A stretch of DNA of 34,909 bases from Methylococcaceae bacterium (GCA_030627205.1 DAOUSN010000027.1:1-34909), one strand, 5' to 3'; positions 1 through 10,507 are shown, counted from the first letter of the stretch. Program-made: numbers and translations. Notes: generated from the sequence alone by a model not told the origin.

Positions 1-1156
1 CATCTTTAACTTTTTCAGCTTCTTTTTCTTTAGAAATATCACGCCAAACAGTATGTATAATCTGTTTTTTTTGATAATTTAATTTAGTCAATAAAACATC
101 AACCCAAAAATCATCCCCATTTTTTTTGCGATGCACCCATTCAAAATTATGCGATCCTTTTTGAAAACATAAGGCAATCATTTTTTCAGATTTGTCGGTA
201 GACAATTGACCGTCAGGTTGTTTAGGAGGCGACAAGTCACTAGGGTGCTTAAGTAATGCCTGTTTATTATCGTAACCCAGCATATGAAAGGCTTGTTCAT
301 TACAGTCAATAAAAATACCGTCTTCAATAAGAACAATGCCATAACTTGATTTTTCAAACAAAACTTCAAAGCGTTCTTTTTCTTGCTCTAATGCATGGGT
401 TTTTTGCTTAAGTACGCATAAATCATCCCAATACATCTTGGCAAAATGCAATGCTAAGAAAAGATAAGCAAAAGCTCTTAATAAATGCCAAAACCACCAG
501 TTTCCATCCCATAAAATTGAGGCTTCAAATAAAAGCCCTGCTAATCCAAAAAGACAAAAATTATTAGAAAAATAAAAGGAATCAGGGTGGTGTTGCTGAT
601 GATATTTTAGGGTAAAATACCCCCAAGAAATCATAAAAGCAAGGCCACCGACTAAATTTAAAATTTCAGCAGCTAAAGTGAATTTTTTATCTTCATCTAA
701 CATCACTAATGACATTTCAGGAAGAATTATTGACCAAATACTAAAGCTGATTGAGAGAATAATTAAAATAAAAAGAAAACTCTTATGGGCAAATTTTTTA
801 GAGGCTTTTTCTGGTAGCCAAATTAAAGCGGCAAAAAAACCACCAATAAAGGTTGCCGATGAATGCAGCCAGACAAAAGCCTGTCCAGGGGGAACTTGGG
901 AATGGGCTAAATCAAGAATCCCCATCGTAATAAAACAAGCAACTAGCCAAATATAATTTATGGCTAACCGTTGTTGTTTAATCATTGTAGTGATAAAAAG
1001 TGCGAGCATAAAAGCAATTAATGCACCACCACTTTCTAACAATACATGAAAAAAATGATGATCCCAATGAAAAGTTGGAATAAAATAAAAAATAACCACA
1101 CCAAGTAACATAGGAATAACAGCAAGATAACAAGTTATATAAAGAGATTTTAGCAT
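1..1156 (-). CDS. Membrane-anchored PAS sensor protein, partial (C-terminus beyond left edge)
   Basis: An open frame starts at an ATG (1154-1156, minus) and runs 385 codons to the window edge without a stop, so the output domain is missing. Residues 1 to about 250 form a multi-helix hydrophobic region, with the membrane-proximal phrases FFHVLLESGGALIAF, ILDLAHS and LHSSATFIGG. These resemble MASE-type membrane sensor domains (MASE3-like). A short coiled linker (KTHALEQEKERFEVLFEKS) leads into a PAS domain from about 265 onward, with the typical YGIVLIEDG, FIDCNEQAFHMLGY and FEWVHRKKNGDDFWV segments and an ending WRDISKEKEAE. In known proteins this architecture feeds a histidine kinase, a GGDEF/EAL domain or more PAS domains. 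Which one applies cannot be seen here. The gene is divergent from moaB across 120 bases. The sensor reading is secure; the MASE subtype and the output are uncertain. Confidence 0.8.
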   Translation of the reverse strand, partial: MLKSLYITCYLAVIPMLLGVVIFYFIPTFHWDHHFFHVLLESGGALIAFMLALFITTMIKQQRLAINYIWLVACFITMGILDLAHSQVPPGQAFVWLHSSATFIGGFFAALIWLPEKASKKFAHKSFLFILIILSISFSIWSIILPEMSLVMLDEDKKFTLAAEILNLVGGLAFMISWGYFTLKYHQQHHPDSFYFSNNFCLFGLAGLLFEASILWDGNWWFWHLLRAFAYLFLALHFAKMYWDDLCVLKQKTHALEQEKERFEVLFEKSSYGIVLIEDGIFIDCNEQAFHMLGYDNKQALLKHPSDLSPPKQPDGQLSTDKSEKMIALCFQKGSHNFEWVHRKKNGDDFWVDVLLTKLNYQKKQIIHTVWRDISKEKEAEKVKD

Positions 1157-1276
1157 AAAGAAACTTTTAGGTATAATGGTGTCATTAGTTTAATTTAGGG
1201 TAGTTATCTCACTATTCTCTCTTAAAGTTGTATAAAATACAAAAATTAACCTTGAAAAATTATTGAAAAATTAAAA

Positions 1277-1798
1277 ATGAAAATAGAAAAAAATTTTATT
1301 CCTTTAAGTATAGCCGTATTAACCATTTCTGATAGCCGTACCGAAAAAGATGATACCTCTGGGAAAACTTTAGTTGAGCGAATAATGAAAGCGGGGCATC
1401 TGGTTGCTGAAAAAAAAATAGTCGCTGATGATATTTATCAAATTAGAGAGATTGTTTCGGCATGGATTGCGAATCGATCAATTAATGTTGTTATTAGCAC
1501 AGGAGGAACTGGAGTAACGGGGAGAGATGGAACACCAGAAGCAGTTATTCCTTTATTAGATAAACAATTAGATGGTTTTGGCGAAATCTTTAGAATGCTT
1601 TCTTATGAGGAAATTAAGACCTCAACGATTCAATCACGAGCAATCGCAGGGGTTGCTAATGCCAGTTATATATTTTGTCTTCCAGGATCTTCTGGAGCAT
1701 GTCGTACTGCTTGGGATAAATTAATTCAAGCACAATTAGACCATCGAACCCGTCCGTGTAATTTAGTACAACTAATGCCAAGATTATTAGAACATTAA
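1277..1798 (+). CDS. moaB: Molybdenum cofactor biosynthesis protein MoaB
   Basis: 173 residues, a full-length MoaB/MogA-family protein. It has the family's nucleotide/molybdopterin-binding motif GGTGVTGRDGTPEA around residues 75-90, then EIFRMLSYEEIKTSTIQSRA and a C-terminal FCLPGSSGACRTAWDKL block. That long version with the TRPCNLVQLMPRL tail is typical of MoaB rather than MogA. The family adenylylates molybdopterin before molybdenum insertion in the cytoplasm. In E. coli MogA does this and MoaB is dispensable, so the exact role depends on whether a mogA exists elsewhere. The gene stands alone, followed by an inverted repeat. The start at ATG 1277 has no clear Shine-Dalgarno sequence, but it gives the expected N-terminal length (PLSIAVLTISDSR). 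Confidence 0.93.
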   Translation: MKIEKNFIPLSIAVLTISDSRTEKDDTSGKTLVERIMKAGHLVAEKKIVADDIYQIREIVSAWIANRSINVVISTGGTGVTGRDGTPEAVIPLLDKQLDGFGEIFRMLSYEEIKTSTIQSRAIAGVANASYIFCLPGSSGACRTAWDKLIQAQLDHRTRPCNLVQLMPRLLEH

Positions 1799-1808
1799 TT
1801 TCTGTATT

Positions 1809-1858
1809 GTAGGCTGGTTTAGATTTTTGTAACAGTAAAAAAACCTATCTCAGCCTAC
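1809..1858. repeat. Inverted repeat between convergent moaB and pnp
   Basis: Arms GTAGGCTG (1809-1816) and CAGCCTAC (1851-1858) are perfect complements. Inside them GGTTT (1816-1820) can also pair with AAACC (1841-1845), so the whole segment can fold as one stem with an A/T-rich loop. It sits just past the moaB stop and ahead of the pnp stop from the other side, a place suited to a bidirectional terminator. No clean U-tract follows either arm, so it may instead be a dispersed palindromic repeat. Confidence 0.5.
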
Positions 1859-1881
1859 GAAATCACACAAGAATAGTTTAA

Positions 1882-3963
1882 CTAATCTTCTTTATCAACT
1901 GCTTTCATGCTAAGTCTAACGCGACCTTGTCGGTCAATTTCTAAAACCTTAACTTTTACTATTTCACCTTCTGTGAGTTTATCACTTACCTTTTCAACTC
2001 GTTCTTCAGAGATTTGCGAAATATGTACTAAGCCATCTTTACCAGGTAAAATAGTTACAAAAGCTCCAAAGTCCATTAAACGTGCAACTTTACCTTCGTA
2101 AATTTTTCCAACTTCAACTTCGGCAGTAATTTCTTCAATAATTCTTTTAGCTTCTTCACCAGCAGCTTTATCAACTGAAGCAATTTTAACAATTCCATCA
2201 TCGGTTAAATCAACACTAGCCCCTGTTTGCTCAGTAATACCACGAATAGTTGCTCCACCTTTACCAATGACTTCTCTAATTTTACTCGGATCAATCTTAA
2301 AGGTAATAATACGTGGGGCGTAATCAGACATTTCTTCGCGCGTTTCTGATAAGGCTTTGTTCATTTCACCTAAAATATACAAGCGCCCTTCTTTTGCTTG
2401 TGCTAAGGCAGACCTCATGATTTCAGCGGTAATGCCATCAATTTTAATGTCCATTTGCAGCGCGGTAATGCCATCTTTAGACCCAGCAACTTTAAAATCC
2501 ATGTCACCTAAATGATCTTCATCTCCCATAATGTCAGATAAAACGGCAAAATCATCACCTTCTTTTATCAATCCCATAGCAATACCTGCGACAGGTGATT
2601 GTAATGGTACTCCTGCATCCATTAGGGCTAAACTACTACCACAGACAGATGCCATAGAGCTTGAACCATTGGATTCAGTAATTTCAGAAACTAAGCGAAT
2701 AACATAAGGAAAATCATCCATATCTGGTAAAACTGCTTGCACACCACGTTTTGCTAACCGACCGTGTCCAATTTCTCGGCGCTTTGGAGAACCAATAAAA
2801 CCTGTTTCACCTACACAATAAGGGGGAAAGTTATAATGAAGCATGAAATTATCTTTATATTCACCTGCTAAGGCATCAATAATTTGTGCATCACGTGCAG
2901 TTCCTAAGGTTGCAACCACAATTGCTTGAGTTTCACCACGGGTAAATAATGCTGAACCATGCGTTCTAGGTAAAACTCCAGTTCTAACACTAATTGGTCT
3001 AACAGTAGCTAAATCTCGTCCATCAATACGTTTACTATCTTGTAAAATTGAACGACGAACCACTTTCTTTTCTAAATGTTCAATAATGTCACGAATCGCT
3101 TTTTCTTCATATTGGTCGTCAGCAGTTAGTTTTTCAATAATAGCATTTCTAATAGCTTTTAAAGATTCTTGTCTAACTAATTTTTCTGCAATTTGATAAG
3201 CTTCTTTAATCGCAGCTTCTATTTCAACGCTAATTAAATTTTCTAAAGTCGTATCAATTTCAGTGGCAACCCATTCGTCTTTAGATTTACCAACTTCTGT
3301 AGCAAATTCATTAATGGCAGTAATTGCCACCTGCATCGCTTCATGACCAAATAAAACCGCATCAAGCATTACATCTTCTGATAAACACTGGGCTTCAGAT
3401 TCTACCATTAATACCGCGTCTTTAGTTCCTGCTACAGTAAGTGCTAATAAAGAATCGTCTAATTCAGTCGCTGATGGGTTTAATAAATATTCCCCTTCTT
3501 TATAACCAACAGTTGCAGCCCCTACTGGACCGTTAAAAGGTAATCCTGATATAGCTAACGCCGCAGAAGAACCTAATAAAGCAGGTATTTCTGGATCAAC
3601 TTCTGGATTTAATGACATAACCGTGACAATAATTTGCACCTCGTCAATATAACCATCTGGAAATAAAGGTCTAATAGGTCTGTCGATTAGGCGTGAAGTT
3701 AATGTTTCTTTTTCAGTAGGGCGACCTTCACGTTTAAAAAACCCGCCTGGAATTTTTCCAGCAGCATAGGCTTTTTCTTGATAATTAACTGTCAATGGGA
3801 AAAAGTCACCGCCTTTTTCATTTTTTTTACCCACAACAGAGACTAATAATGAGGTTCCATCTACATTAATAATAACTGCTGCATCGGCTTGACGGGCAAT
3901 TTCACCAGTTTCTAGGGTGATAAGTTTATCACCATATTGAAATTCTTTCCTGATAGGGTTCAC
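1882..3963 (-). CDS. pnp: Polyribonucleotide nucleotidyltransferase (PNPase)
   Basis: 693 residues, normal for PNPase, a phosphorolytic 3'-to-5' exoribonuclease of the RNA degradosome. Domain order: first RNase PH domain (about 10-145), all-helical linker, second RNase PH domain (about 325-460, with [29 protein letters not shown], and the catalytic-site region [15 protein letters not shown] and [19 protein letters not shown]), KH domain (about 553-612, with [15 protein letters not shown]) and S1 domain (about 622-690, with [13 protein letters not shown] and DGLVHISQI). The start codon is GTG (3961-3963), preceded by AAGGA about ten bases upstream. It is the last gene of the rimP-to-pnp run. 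A terminator lies between rpsO and pnp, as in E. coli, where pnp also has its own promoter and autoregulates through its leader. Confidence 0.98.
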   Translation of the reverse strand: MNPIRKEFQYGDKLITLETGEIARQADAAVIINVDGTSLLVSVVGKKNEKGGDFFPLTVNYQEKAYAAGKIPGGFFKREGRPTEKETLTSRLIDRPIRPLFPDGYIDEVQIIVTVMSLNPEVDPEIPALLGSSAALAISGLPFNGPVGAATVGYKEGEYLLNPSATELDDSLLALTVAGTKDAVLMVESEAQCLSEDVMLDAVLFGHEAMQVAITAINEFATEVGKSKDEWVATEIDTTLENLISVEIEAAIKEAYQIAEKLVRQESLKAIRNAIIEKLTADDQYEEKAIRDIIEHLEKKVVRRSILQDSKRIDGRDLATVRPISVRTGVLPRTHGSALFTRGETQAIVVATLGTARDAQIIDALAGEYKDNFMLHYNFPPYCVGETGFIGSPKRREIGHGRLAKRGVQAVLPDMDDFPYVIRLVSEITESNGSSSMASVCGSSLALMDAGVPLQSPVAGIAMGLIKEGDDFAVLSDIMGDEDHLGDMDFKVAGSKDGITALQMDIKIDGITAEIMRSALAQAKEGRLYILGEMNKALSETREEMSDYAPRIITFKIDPSKIREVIGKGGATIRGITEQTGASVDLTDDGIVKIASVDKAAGEEAKRIIEEITAEVEVGKIYEGKVARLMDFGAFVTILPGKDGLVHISQISEERVEKVSDKLTEGEIVKVKVLEIDRQGRVRLSMKAVDKED

Positions 3964-4024
3964 TACAAGGTTTCCTTAATTTAAGGTTATTTTAAAAAAT
4001 AGGCTTCTATTTATGACAATAAAC

Positions 4025-4055
4025 AAAAAACGGCATATAAGATGCCGTTTTTAAG
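4025..4055 (-). terminator. Intrinsic terminator between rpsO and pnp
   Basis: On the minus strand, 6-bp arms CGGCAT (4042-4047) and ATGCCG (4031-4036) flank a 5-base loop. A-rich bases before and a U-run after extend the stem with A-U pairs and give a classic rho-independent terminator. It sits 10-38 bases past the rpsO stop and 60 bases ahead of the pnp GTG. The matching position of the E. coli rpsO terminator suggests partial read-through into pnp. Confidence 0.85.
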
Positions 4056-4062
4056 ATATTTG

Positions 4063-4332
4063 CTATTTACGTAAACCAAGACGCGCAATTAATGCACGAT
4101 AACGTTCTACGTCTTTTTTCTTTAGGTAATCAAGCATTTTACGACGTTGATTAACCATGCGTAATAATCCACGGCGTGAATGGTTATCTTTTTTATGTGC
4201 CGCAAAATGAGGGGTTAAATGAGTAATGTGAGCGGTTAATAAGGCAACCTGGACTTCTGCTGACCCTGTATCAGTATCAGATAAACGGTATTCTTTAATA
4301 ATGGCTTGTTTTTGTTCTGTTGTAAAAGGCAC
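4063..4332 (-). CDS. rpsO: 30S ribosomal protein S15
   Basis: 89 residues, the standard S15 length. It is a primary 16S rRNA-binding protein of the small-subunit platform. Diagnostic segments are [39 protein letters not shown] and [20 protein letters not shown], ending LGLRK. The start codon is GTG (4330-4332), with AGGGAT just upstream. It lies between truB and pnp, an arrangement conserved across Gammaproteobacteria. An AT-rich hairpin with a U-run in the truB-rpsO gap suggests that rpsO also relies on its own promoter. Confidence 0.98.
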   Translation of the reverse strand: MPFTTEQKQAIIKEYRLSDTDTGSAEVQVALLTAHITHLTPHFAAHKKDNHSRRGLLRMVNQRRKMLDYLKKKDVERYRALIARLGLRK

Positions 4333-4360
4333 TTTATAATCCCTATAGATTTAAAGATTT

Positions 4361-4383
4361 AAAAAAAATCATCAATTTGATGA
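4361..4383 (-). terminator. Weak intrinsic terminator between truB and rpsO
   Basis: On the minus strand TCATCA (4378-4383) and TGATGA (4369-4374) pair across a short A/T loop and are followed directly by eight U residues (4361-4368). The stem is only 6 bp and AT-rich, so termination is probably partial. It would uncouple S15/PNPase expression from the upstream nusA-infB operon. Confidence 0.5.
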
Positions 4384-4417
4384 CAGAAATAATAATTTCC
4401 ACAATAGGGCGTAGAAA

Positions 4418-5320
4418 TTAAGGTGATAAATTAAATAATTTTTTAGGGGCAAGTCGCCCATTAACCAACATTTCGCCTAATCCTAAAAAATTCTGTTGAT
4501 TATACATCCTTACTTTCCCTAATAAAGAATATTTTGTATTAATTGACTGACCTTGACGAATCGCAGCGGATTGGTTGTCAGAAAGTTCAATTTTAGCTAG
4601 TGATGTTAAGGGGTAGTCAACGGTTAATAAACAGTTCTGTAAGCTAGCTTTATCCATAGCAGTTAATTGCTCAATGGTATAGCTATTTTCAATAGTAAAT
4701 TGTCCTGCCTGTAATCTCCGTAAAGCTTTAACCATAGCAACTGTCTGTAAATGTTGACCTACATCTTCAGCTAATGAGCGAATATACGTGCCTTTTGAAC
4801 AAAAAACCTCTAAAGTAATACTGTCTTTAGTAAAATTAAGTAATGTTAATTCAAACAGGGTGATTTTTCGTGCCTTTCGGTCTACAGTAATTCCTTCACG
4901 TGCCAATTCATAAAGTTTTTTTCCTTGATGTTTTAAGGCAGAATACATCGGTGGAACTTGTTCTATCTCACCTGTAAAAGCCTGTAAGCAAGATTCGAGT
5001 AATGGTGTAGATAATTTGGGAACAGGCTGATTATTAAGGATCTTGCCTTCAGCATCCCCTGTATCAGTTAAAATACCTAATTGAATTTCAACTAGATAGC
5101 GTTTATGATCGGCTAACATTAAAGCTGATACCTTGGTAGCTTCTCCGAAACATAAGGGCAATAAACCTGTTGCCAATGGGTCTAAGCTTCCTGTATGCCC
5201 TGCTTTATTAGCATTAAATAATCGTCTTACTTCTTGCAAAGCACGATTAGAGGAAACCCCTAAGCGTTTATCAAGTAACAAAATCCCATGGATGTTAAGC
5301 CCAGATTTCCGTTTTGACAT
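4418..5320 (-). CDS. truB: tRNA pseudouridine(55) synthase TruB
   Basis: 300 residues. TruB converts U55 of the T-loop in nearly all elongator tRNAs to pseudouridine. The N-terminus GILLLDKRLGVSSN and the catalytic motif GHTGSLDPLATGLL, with catalytic aspartate at about residue 47, are clear. So are the RYLVEIQLGILTDTGDAEG block and the FCSKGTYIRSLAEDVG motif II. The C-terminal region (about 250-300: SNDNQ-type stretch, GQSINTK, FLGLGEM) is the small PUA-like domain. It follows rbfA with only a 3-base gap, so the two are co-transcribed. Confidence 0.97.
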   Translation of the reverse strand: MSKRKSGLNIHGILLLDKRLGVSSNRALQEVRRLFNANKAGHTGSLDPLATGLLPLCFGEATKVSALMLADHKRYLVEIQLGILTDTGDAEGKILNNQPVPKLSTPLLESCLQAFTGEIEQVPPMYSALKHQGKKLYELAREGITVDRKARKITLFELTLLNFTKDSITLEVFCSKGTYIRSLAEDVGQHLQTVAMVKALRRLQAGQFTIENSYTIEQLTAMDKASLQNCLLTVDYPLTSLAKIELSDNQSAAIRQGQSINTKYSLLGKVRMYNQQNFLGLGEMLVNGRLAPKKLFNLSP

Positions 5321-5323
5321 AGG

Positions 5324-5689
5324 CTAGTCATTATCCTGCTGAGGAATAACATCGTGCAATAACTCACTTACACGTATTCCTGTATCAAATGAATGGTCAT
5401 AAATAAAGCGTAATTCTGAAACATGACGTAAACGCATTCGTTTAGCAAGGTGATGTCGAATAACAGGCACACGCTCATTTAAGCGTTTAATTTGTTGTTC
5501 TTTAGTTACTTCATCCCCATTAAGAATGGTAATATAAACTTTAGCAAGGGCTAAATCTTTACTAAGCTCAACTTCATTGACAGTAATAAAACCTAATCGT
5601 GAATCATCTATATCACGTTGAAAAACTAGCGCGAGTTCTTTTTGAATTTGAGATGAAACCCGCGCACTACGACTGAATTCTCTTGCCAT
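5324..5689 (-). CDS. rbfA: 30S ribosome-binding factor RbfA
   Basis: 121 residues, the usual size of this single KH-like-domain assembly factor, which binds the 30S subunit near helix 1 of 16S rRNA during late maturation and cold adaptation. The family signature is seen in EFSRSARVSSQIQKELA at the N-terminus and LRHVSELRFIYDHSFDTGIRVSELL near the C-terminus. It lies in the infB-rbfA-truB order, with 3-base gaps to both neighbours. Confidence 0.96.
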   Translation of the reverse strand: MAREFSRSARVSSQIQKELALVFQRDIDDSRLGFITVNEVELSKDLALAKVYITILNGDEVTKEQQIKRLNERVPVIRHHLAKRMRLRHVSELRFIYDHSFDTGIRVSELLHDVIPQQDND

Positions 5690-5692
5690 AAA

Positions 5693-8281
5693 TTAAATTT
5701 CTCGCTTTACTTCAATGCGTTCAAATACTTCGATTTGATCGCCTGTTTTAACATCATTATAATTTTTCACTCCAATACCACATTCCATGCCCATTTTGAC
5801 GTCATTAACGTCATCTTTAAAACGTCGTAATGATTCTAATTGTCCTTCATAAATCACCACGTTATCACGTAATACTCGAATAGGGAGATTGCGTTTCATC
5901 TGTCCATCAATAACCATGCAGCCTGCAATTGATCCAAATTTAGGTGAACGGAAAACATCACGAACTTCGGCAAGCCCTAGGATATTTTCTTGAATTTCAG
6001 GAGCTAACATACCATTAATTGAGCGTTTAACCTCATCAATCGCTTCATAAATAACACTGTAATAGTGTAAATCAACCTCTTTTTCAGAAATTAATTTGCG
6101 TGAGGTACTATCAGCCCTGACATTGAACCCCATTAATATTGCTCCTGAAGCTAATGCTAAATTTACATCACTTTCATTAATACCACCGACACCACCATAA
6201 ACACATTTAACATCAACTTCATCGGTAGAAAGTTTTATTAAAGACTCTCGTAATGCTTCAAGACTTCCTTGTACATCGGTTTTAATTACCAAATTCAAGG
6301 TTGATGTTTCTCCTGCTGCCATTTTGGCAAAAACTTCTTCTAATTTTGCTGCTTGTTGTGCCGCATGACGACTGAGTTTATGCTTGTCTTCTCTATGTTC
6401 AGCTAATTCACGTGCAGTACGTTCATTTTGCACTACAATAAATTCATCACCTGCATTAGGTGTTGCTGAAAGGCCTAATATTTCCACAGGAACACAAGGA
6501 CTTGCTTCTTTTATTAATGCTCCGACTTCATTAAACATTGCCCGTAAACGACCATATTCATGACCACATAAGACAATATCACCTTTATGCAATGTTCCTT
6601 TTTGAACTAAAACAGTTGCAACTGCACCACGACCTTTTTCAAGACGTGATTCAATGACTAAGCCAGAGGCTGCCCCTACAATAGGTGCTTTTAATTCTAA
6701 AATCTCAGATTGTAAGATTAATGCTTCAATAAGTTCATTAACCCCTTCACCAGTTTTTGCAGAAATCTTCAAAAATTGGGTGTCACCACCCCATTCTTCA
6801 GGAACAACGTTAATTGTTGCCAGTTCCTGCATGACTTTATCAGGATTTGCTTCGGGTTTATCAATTTTATTAATAGCAATGATAATCGGAACTTTCGCGG
6901 CTTTTGCATGTTCAACGGCTTCTTTAGTTTGCGGCATTACCCCATCATCAGCAGCAACAACGACAATCACTACATCGGTAATTTTAGCTCCACGTGCTCG
7001 CATTGCAGTAAAAGCAGCGTGACCGGGTGTATCTAAGAAGGTTACTGAACCATGATCGGTTTTGACTTGGTACGCTCCAATATGTTGGGTTATACCTCCT
7101 GCTTCACCTGCAGCAACACGAGTTTTACGGATATAATCTAATAATGAGGTTTTTCCGTGATCAACGTGTCCCATAATGGTGACAATAGGAGCTCTTGATA
7201 GTTGTTCTCTCTCATCAACTTCTACTACTTGAGATAACATTTCTTGTTCAAGATCATCATCACTTTGCATAATTACTTTATGACCCATTTCCTCAACTAA
7301 AATAACCGCTGTTTCTTGGTCAATGCTTTGGTTAATGGTTGCCATCAGACCAAGTTTCATTAAATGCTTAATGACTTCGGCGGCTTTCACACTCATTTTT
7401 TGTGCTAATTCAGAGACAATAATATTTTCAGGAATGGTAACTTCCTTTATTGTTGGCGCAACAGGCATTTCAAACTGATGCTTAGTCTCAAGAACAGGGG
7501 TCGCCATCCGTCCTTTTTGTCGACCTTTTCTCCCTTTACCGCCTCTTGTTTTACGACCTTTATCAGCAGTAGTGGATTTATTTTTATTATCGTTACGTTT
7601 TGGTTCTGCGGCTTTGTTTCGATAGCTTGGTTTTTTCTTTGCAGTTGTTTCTGCATTAGCTTGTTGTTTTGCCGCAGCCTGTTTTCTAACTTTTTCAGCA
7701 TTGCGTTCTACAGATGCTTCTAAACGTTGTTTACGCTCTTGCTCTAAGCGTTTTTTATCCTTTTCCTGCTGTTGTTCTAAGATTTTTTTCTGCTCATCAG
7801 CATTAATAGCAGTTTGTTTTTTTTCTGACTCTTCTTGGGGTTTTATGTTTATATCAGGCAATTCTTTTGTCCCGTTTAGAGTAGGTGGAGTTACGCTTGT
7901 TGTTTTTTGTTCTACAACATTAGTCGATGAGGTTTTTATTCCTGGTTTTTCTTTTTTTGGATCTGCTCGTTTAATATACGTTTTTTTCTTACGAACTTCA
8001 ATAGAAATTGATTTAGTTGATTTACCAGGCACAGATGCTTGTTTTAATTCACTCACTTTTCGACGTTTTAATGTCACTCGTTTAGGTGAATTAGCATTAT
8101 CTAAGTTCTCATTTTTACCATGTCGCTTACGCAAATGTGCCAGCAATTTATTTTTTTCATTTTCATCAACAATATCATCGGGACGGCTTACTTGTAGCCC
8201 AGCCTCTTTCAGTTGTTCTAATAAACGATCTAGAGGAATTTTAACAACCTCTGCTAATTGTCGTACTGTTTGATTACTCAT
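5693..8281 (-). CDS. infB: Translation initiation factor IF-2
   Basis: 862 residues from the chosen start. IF-2 is the GTPase that places formyl-Met-tRNA on the 30S subunit and promotes subunit joining. It has an N-terminal IF2N domain ([14 protein letters not shown]...), then a long Lys/Glu/Gln-rich, low-complexity linker (about 60-275) that is variable in the family. A second IF2N-like segment ([20 protein letters not shown]) precedes the G domain, with G1 GHVDHGKT near 370, G3 DTPGHAAF and G4 NKID. The EF-Tu-like domain 2 and C-terminal initiator-tRNA-binding domains follow. An earlier ATG at 8329 is open in frame, but 8281 is preferred: it has an AGGGGG Shine-Dalgarno sequence, overlaps the nusA stop by 8 bases, and gives the conserved MSNQTV N-terminus. 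Confidence 0.97.
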   Translation of the reverse strand: MSNQTVRQLAEVVKIPLDRLLEQLKEAGLQVSRPDDIVDENEKNKLLAHLRKRHGKNENLDNANSPKRVTLKRRKVSELKQASVPGKSTKSISIEVRKKKTYIKRADPKKEKPGIKTSSTNVVEQKTTSVTPPTLNGTKELPDINIKPQEESEKKQTAINADEQKKILEQQQEKDKKRLEQERKQRLEASVERNAEKVRKQAAAKQQANAETTAKKKPSYRNKAAEPKRNDNKNKSTTADKGRKTRGGKGRKGRQKGRMATPVLETKHQFEMPVAPTIKEVTIPENIIVSELAQKMSVKAAEVIKHLMKLGLMATINQSIDQETAVILVEEMGHKVIMQSDDDLEQEMLSQVVEVDEREQLSRAPIVTIMGHVDHGKTSLLDYIRKTRVAAGEAGGITQHIGAYQVKTDHGSVTFLDTPGHAAFTAMRARGAKITDVVIVVVAADDGVMPQTKEAVEHAKAAKVPIIIAINKIDKPEANPDKVMQELATINVVPEEWGGDTQFLKISAKTGEGVNELIEALILQSEILELKAPIVGAASGLVIESRLEKGRGAVATVLVQKGTLHKGDIVLCGHEYGRLRAMFNEVGALIKEASPCVPVEILGLSATPNAGDEFIVVQNERTARELAEHREDKHKLSRHAAQQAAKLEEVFAKMAAGETSTLNLVIKTDVQGSLEALRESLIKLSTDEVDVKCVYGGVGGINESDVNLALASGAILMGFNVRADSTSRKLISEKEVDLHYYSVIYEAIDEVKRSINGMLAPEIQENILGLAEVRDVFRSPKFGSIAGCMVIDGQMKRNLPIRVLRDNVVIYEGQLESLRRFKDDVNDVKMGMECGIGVKNYNDVKTGDQIEVFERIEVKREI

Positions 8282-9809
8282 TTTCGCCCCCTGTCTCTTT
8301 ACTTTGTTCTGCCATAAACCATGGCTCACGTGCTTTCATAATTAATTTACCCGCTCGAGATTCATCCATACTTACAAATTTTAACAAATCATCAACGGCT
8401 TGATCTGCCAAATTATCCATTGTAATAATTCCCTCACTGGCCATTTCATAAGCCAATTTTTCATCCATACCTTGCATGTTTAATAAATCGCTTGCAGGTT
8501 TAGCGGTTTCAATTTTTTCTTCGGAGGTAATCGCATTGATTAATAACGCATTTTTTGCTCGTTCTTTCAATAATTCGACTAATTCGGTATCAAAACCTTC
8601 AACCCCTAACATTTCGTCGCTAGGAACATAAGCTATTTCCTCTATCGTGTTAAAACCTACTTCAGCTAAAACAAAAGCAATTTCCTCATCAACCTCAAGA
8701 TGCTTCATAAAAAGTTGCTTAATAACTTCAATTTCAGCGTCACTATCCTTTTCAACTTTAGCAATATCTAAAACGTTAAGTTCCCAGCCTGTTAACTCAG
8801 TAGCAAGTCTTACATTTTGCCCGCCTCGACCTATTGCTTGTGATAAACTTTCAGTTGCTACAGCAACATCCATACTATGCTTATCTTCGTCGACAACAAT
8901 AGATTCTATTTCCGCAGGTGACATTGCATTAATAACAAACTGGGCTTCATTTTCATTCCACAGGATAATATCAACTCGTTCACCTGATAGTTCATTAGTT
9001 ACAGCCTGTACCCGTGACCCACGCATACCAACACATGCACCAACAGGATCTAAACGTGGGTCATGACTTTTAACTGCAATTTTTGCACGGGAACCAGGAT
9101 CACGTGCTGCGGCTAAAACCTCAATTAATCCTTCGCCAACTTCAGGAACTTCAAGGCTAAATAAAGCAATAAGGAGTTCTGGTGCTGTTCGGCTAACGAA
9201 TAATTGCGGCCCACGAGGTTCTAAGCGAACTTCTTTTAAATAACCTCGAATTCTATCACCTGTACGTACAGGTTCTCTAGGAATCATTTCATCTTTAGTA
9301 ATATAAGCTTCTACATGACCCCCTAAATCCAAATAAACATTCCCTTTTTCAATGCGTTTAACTATCCCTGTAATTAACTCACCGACACGATCTTGGTAAG
9401 CATCAACAATTTTTTTACGTTCAGCTTCACGTACTTTTTGAATAATAACTTGTTTAGCAGTTTGTGCGGCAATGCGACAAAATTGTGCTGATTCAGTTTC
9501 TTCTTCAACAAAATCTCCCACTTCAATATCAGGGTTATCTAATTGAGCTACTTCCAGTAATATTTGCCAACTAGGAAAAGCAACATCACCATTGATTTCA
9601 TCATTAGGGTCGACAACTTCCCAGCGTCTAAAGGTTTCGTAATTACCTGATGTTCGATCAATTTCAACTCTAGCCTTGATGGGAACAGCATGACGTTTAA
9701 TAGCGGATGCTTCTAACGCTGATTCAATAGCATAAAACACAATTTCCTTATCAATATCTTTTTCATTAGAAAAAACATCGACAACTAATAAAATTTCTTT
9801 ATTTGACAT
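8274..9809 (-). CDS. nusA: Transcription termination/antitermination factor NusA
   Basis: 511 residues, close to the 495 of E. coli NusA. It binds RNA polymerase and modulates pausing, intrinsic termination and antitermination. Layout: N-terminal RNAP-binding domain (1 to about 130), S1 domain (about 135-200, [23 protein letters not shown]), KH1/KH2 (about 230-345, with [17 protein letters not shown] and [12 protein letters not shown]), and two C-terminal acidic helix-hairpin-helix repeats (about 365-500), as in Gammaproteobacteria. The start has a perfect AAGGAGG five bases upstream, which lies inside the end of rimP. The two genes overlap by 11 bases. Confidence 0.98.
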   Translation of the reverse strand: MSNKEILLVVDVFSNEKDIDKEIVFYAIESALEASAIKRHAVPIKARVEIDRTSGNYETFRRWEVVDPNDEINGDVAFPSWQILLEVAQLDNPDIEVGDFVEEETESAQFCRIAAQTAKQVIIQKVREAERKKIVDAYQDRVGELITGIVKRIEKGNVYLDLGGHVEAYITKDEMIPREPVRTGDRIRGYLKEVRLEPRGPQLFVSRTAPELLIALFSLEVPEVGEGLIEVLAAARDPGSRAKIAVKSHDPRLDPVGACVGMRGSRVQAVTNELSGERVDIILWNENEAQFVINAMSPAEIESIVVDEDKHSMDVAVATESLSQAIGRGGQNVRLATELTGWELNVLDIAKVEKDSDAEIEVIKQLFMKHLEVDEEIAFVLAEVGFNTIEEIAYVPSDEMLGVEGFDTELVELLKERAKNALLINAITSEEKIETAKPASDLLNMQGMDEKLAYEMASEGIITMDNLADQAVDDLLKFVSMDESRAGKLIMKAREPWFMAEQSKETGGENE

Positions 9810-10284
9810 GAGAACCTCCTTTTTCGAGTAAATATTGCGGCACTAAACGTGCTTTGCTCATTGCTGTGAATGGAATTTCAAATAGTTTATTTTTATCGTT
9901 AATAAAAATAATATTTGCTTCAACTTTTTGGATTAATCCTATAATTTTCCGGCGTTTTTCGATAGGGTTAAATAAATTTATTTCCACGGTACTGCCAATA
10001 AAGCGTTCAAATTGTGAAATTTTAAAAAAAGGTCTATTTTCTCCTGGAGAGGATATTTCTAAATGATAATTGGATGAGATTGGATCTTCCACATCTAATA
10101 CGCCACTAATTTGATGACTAACCTTAGTGCAGTCATCTAGCAAAATACCGTTTTCACTATCAATATATATTCTTAATAAACCATTTTGAGGGTGAGGATT
10201 ATAATCAATACCCACACACTCATATCCTAACCCATTGATAATAGGCTCGATAAGATTGACTAAGTGTTCAGGTGCTTGCTTCAT
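9799..10284 (-). CDS. rimP: Ribosome maturation factor RimP
   Basis: 161 residues, typical of RimP (formerly YhbC), an early 30S-assembly factor. The N-terminal domain shows EPIINGLGYECVGIDYNP and LRIYIDSENGILLDDCTKVS. The diagnostic YHLEISSPGENRPF (the family's LEVSSPGLDRPL motif) falls at about 72-86. It is followed by an SH3-like C-terminal domain (EIPFTAMSKARLVPQ). It starts the operon rimP-nusA-infB-rbfA-truB. An intrinsic terminator between the upstream tRNA and this gene means it needs read-through or a promoter close to 10300. Confidence 0.95.
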   Translation of the reverse strand: MKQAPEHLVNLIEPIINGLGYECVGIDYNPHPQNGLLRIYIDSENGILLDDCTKVSHQISGVLDVEDPISSNYHLEISSPGENRPFFKISQFERFIGSTVEINLFNPIEKRRKIIGLIQKVEANIIFINDKNKLFEIPFTAMSKARLVPQYLLEKGGSHVK

Positions 10285-10310
10285 TAATTTAATCCATTTA
10301 TTTTATTTTA

Positions 10311-10337
10311 CACAAAAAAAAAGAGCCTACAGGCCCT
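10311..10337 (-). terminator. Intrinsic terminator between initiator tRNA and rimP
   Basis: On the minus strand a 5-bp G/C stem, GGGCC (10332-10336) pairing with GGCTC (10323-10327, one G-U pair), has a 4-base loop and is followed by an unbroken run of about ten U residues. This is the second of two terminators in tandem downstream of the tRNA. Confidence 0.7.
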
Positions 10338-10382
10338 TCCATTGATATACCATTAATAAATTCGTTATTCTCTACCTTTAGA

Positions 10383-10411
10383 AAATAAAAAACCCCATAA
10401 ATGGGGTCTTT
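10383..10411 (-). terminator. Intrinsic terminator of the initiator tRNA gene
   Basis: Perfect 7-bp arms ACCCCAT (10401-10407, minus reading) and ATGGGGT (10392-10398) enclose a 2-base minimal loop, followed on the minus strand by a U-rich tract. It begins about 10 bases past the tRNA 3' end. Confidence 0.85.
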
Positions 10412-10417
10412 TGAATT

Positions 10418-10494
<77 letters not shown>

Positions 10495-10507
10495 ATTGAT
10501 TTACTGC

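Noticed and set aside
6654-7036. Plus-strand ORFs opposite the infB G domain
   Set aside because: They overlap the conserved GTPase motifs of infB in antisense; the sense gene explains the open frame.
7701-8273. 190-codon plus-strand ORF opposite infB
   Set aside because: It mirrors the Lys/Glu-rich infB linker in antisense, giving a Ser/Phe-rich composition with no known motif and no ribosome-binding site. It is a shadow.
8282-8329. 16-codon N-terminal extension of infB
   Set aside because: It lies inside nusA, lacks its own Shine-Dalgarno sequence, and the internal ATG gives the conserved IF-2 start with an AGGGGG site.
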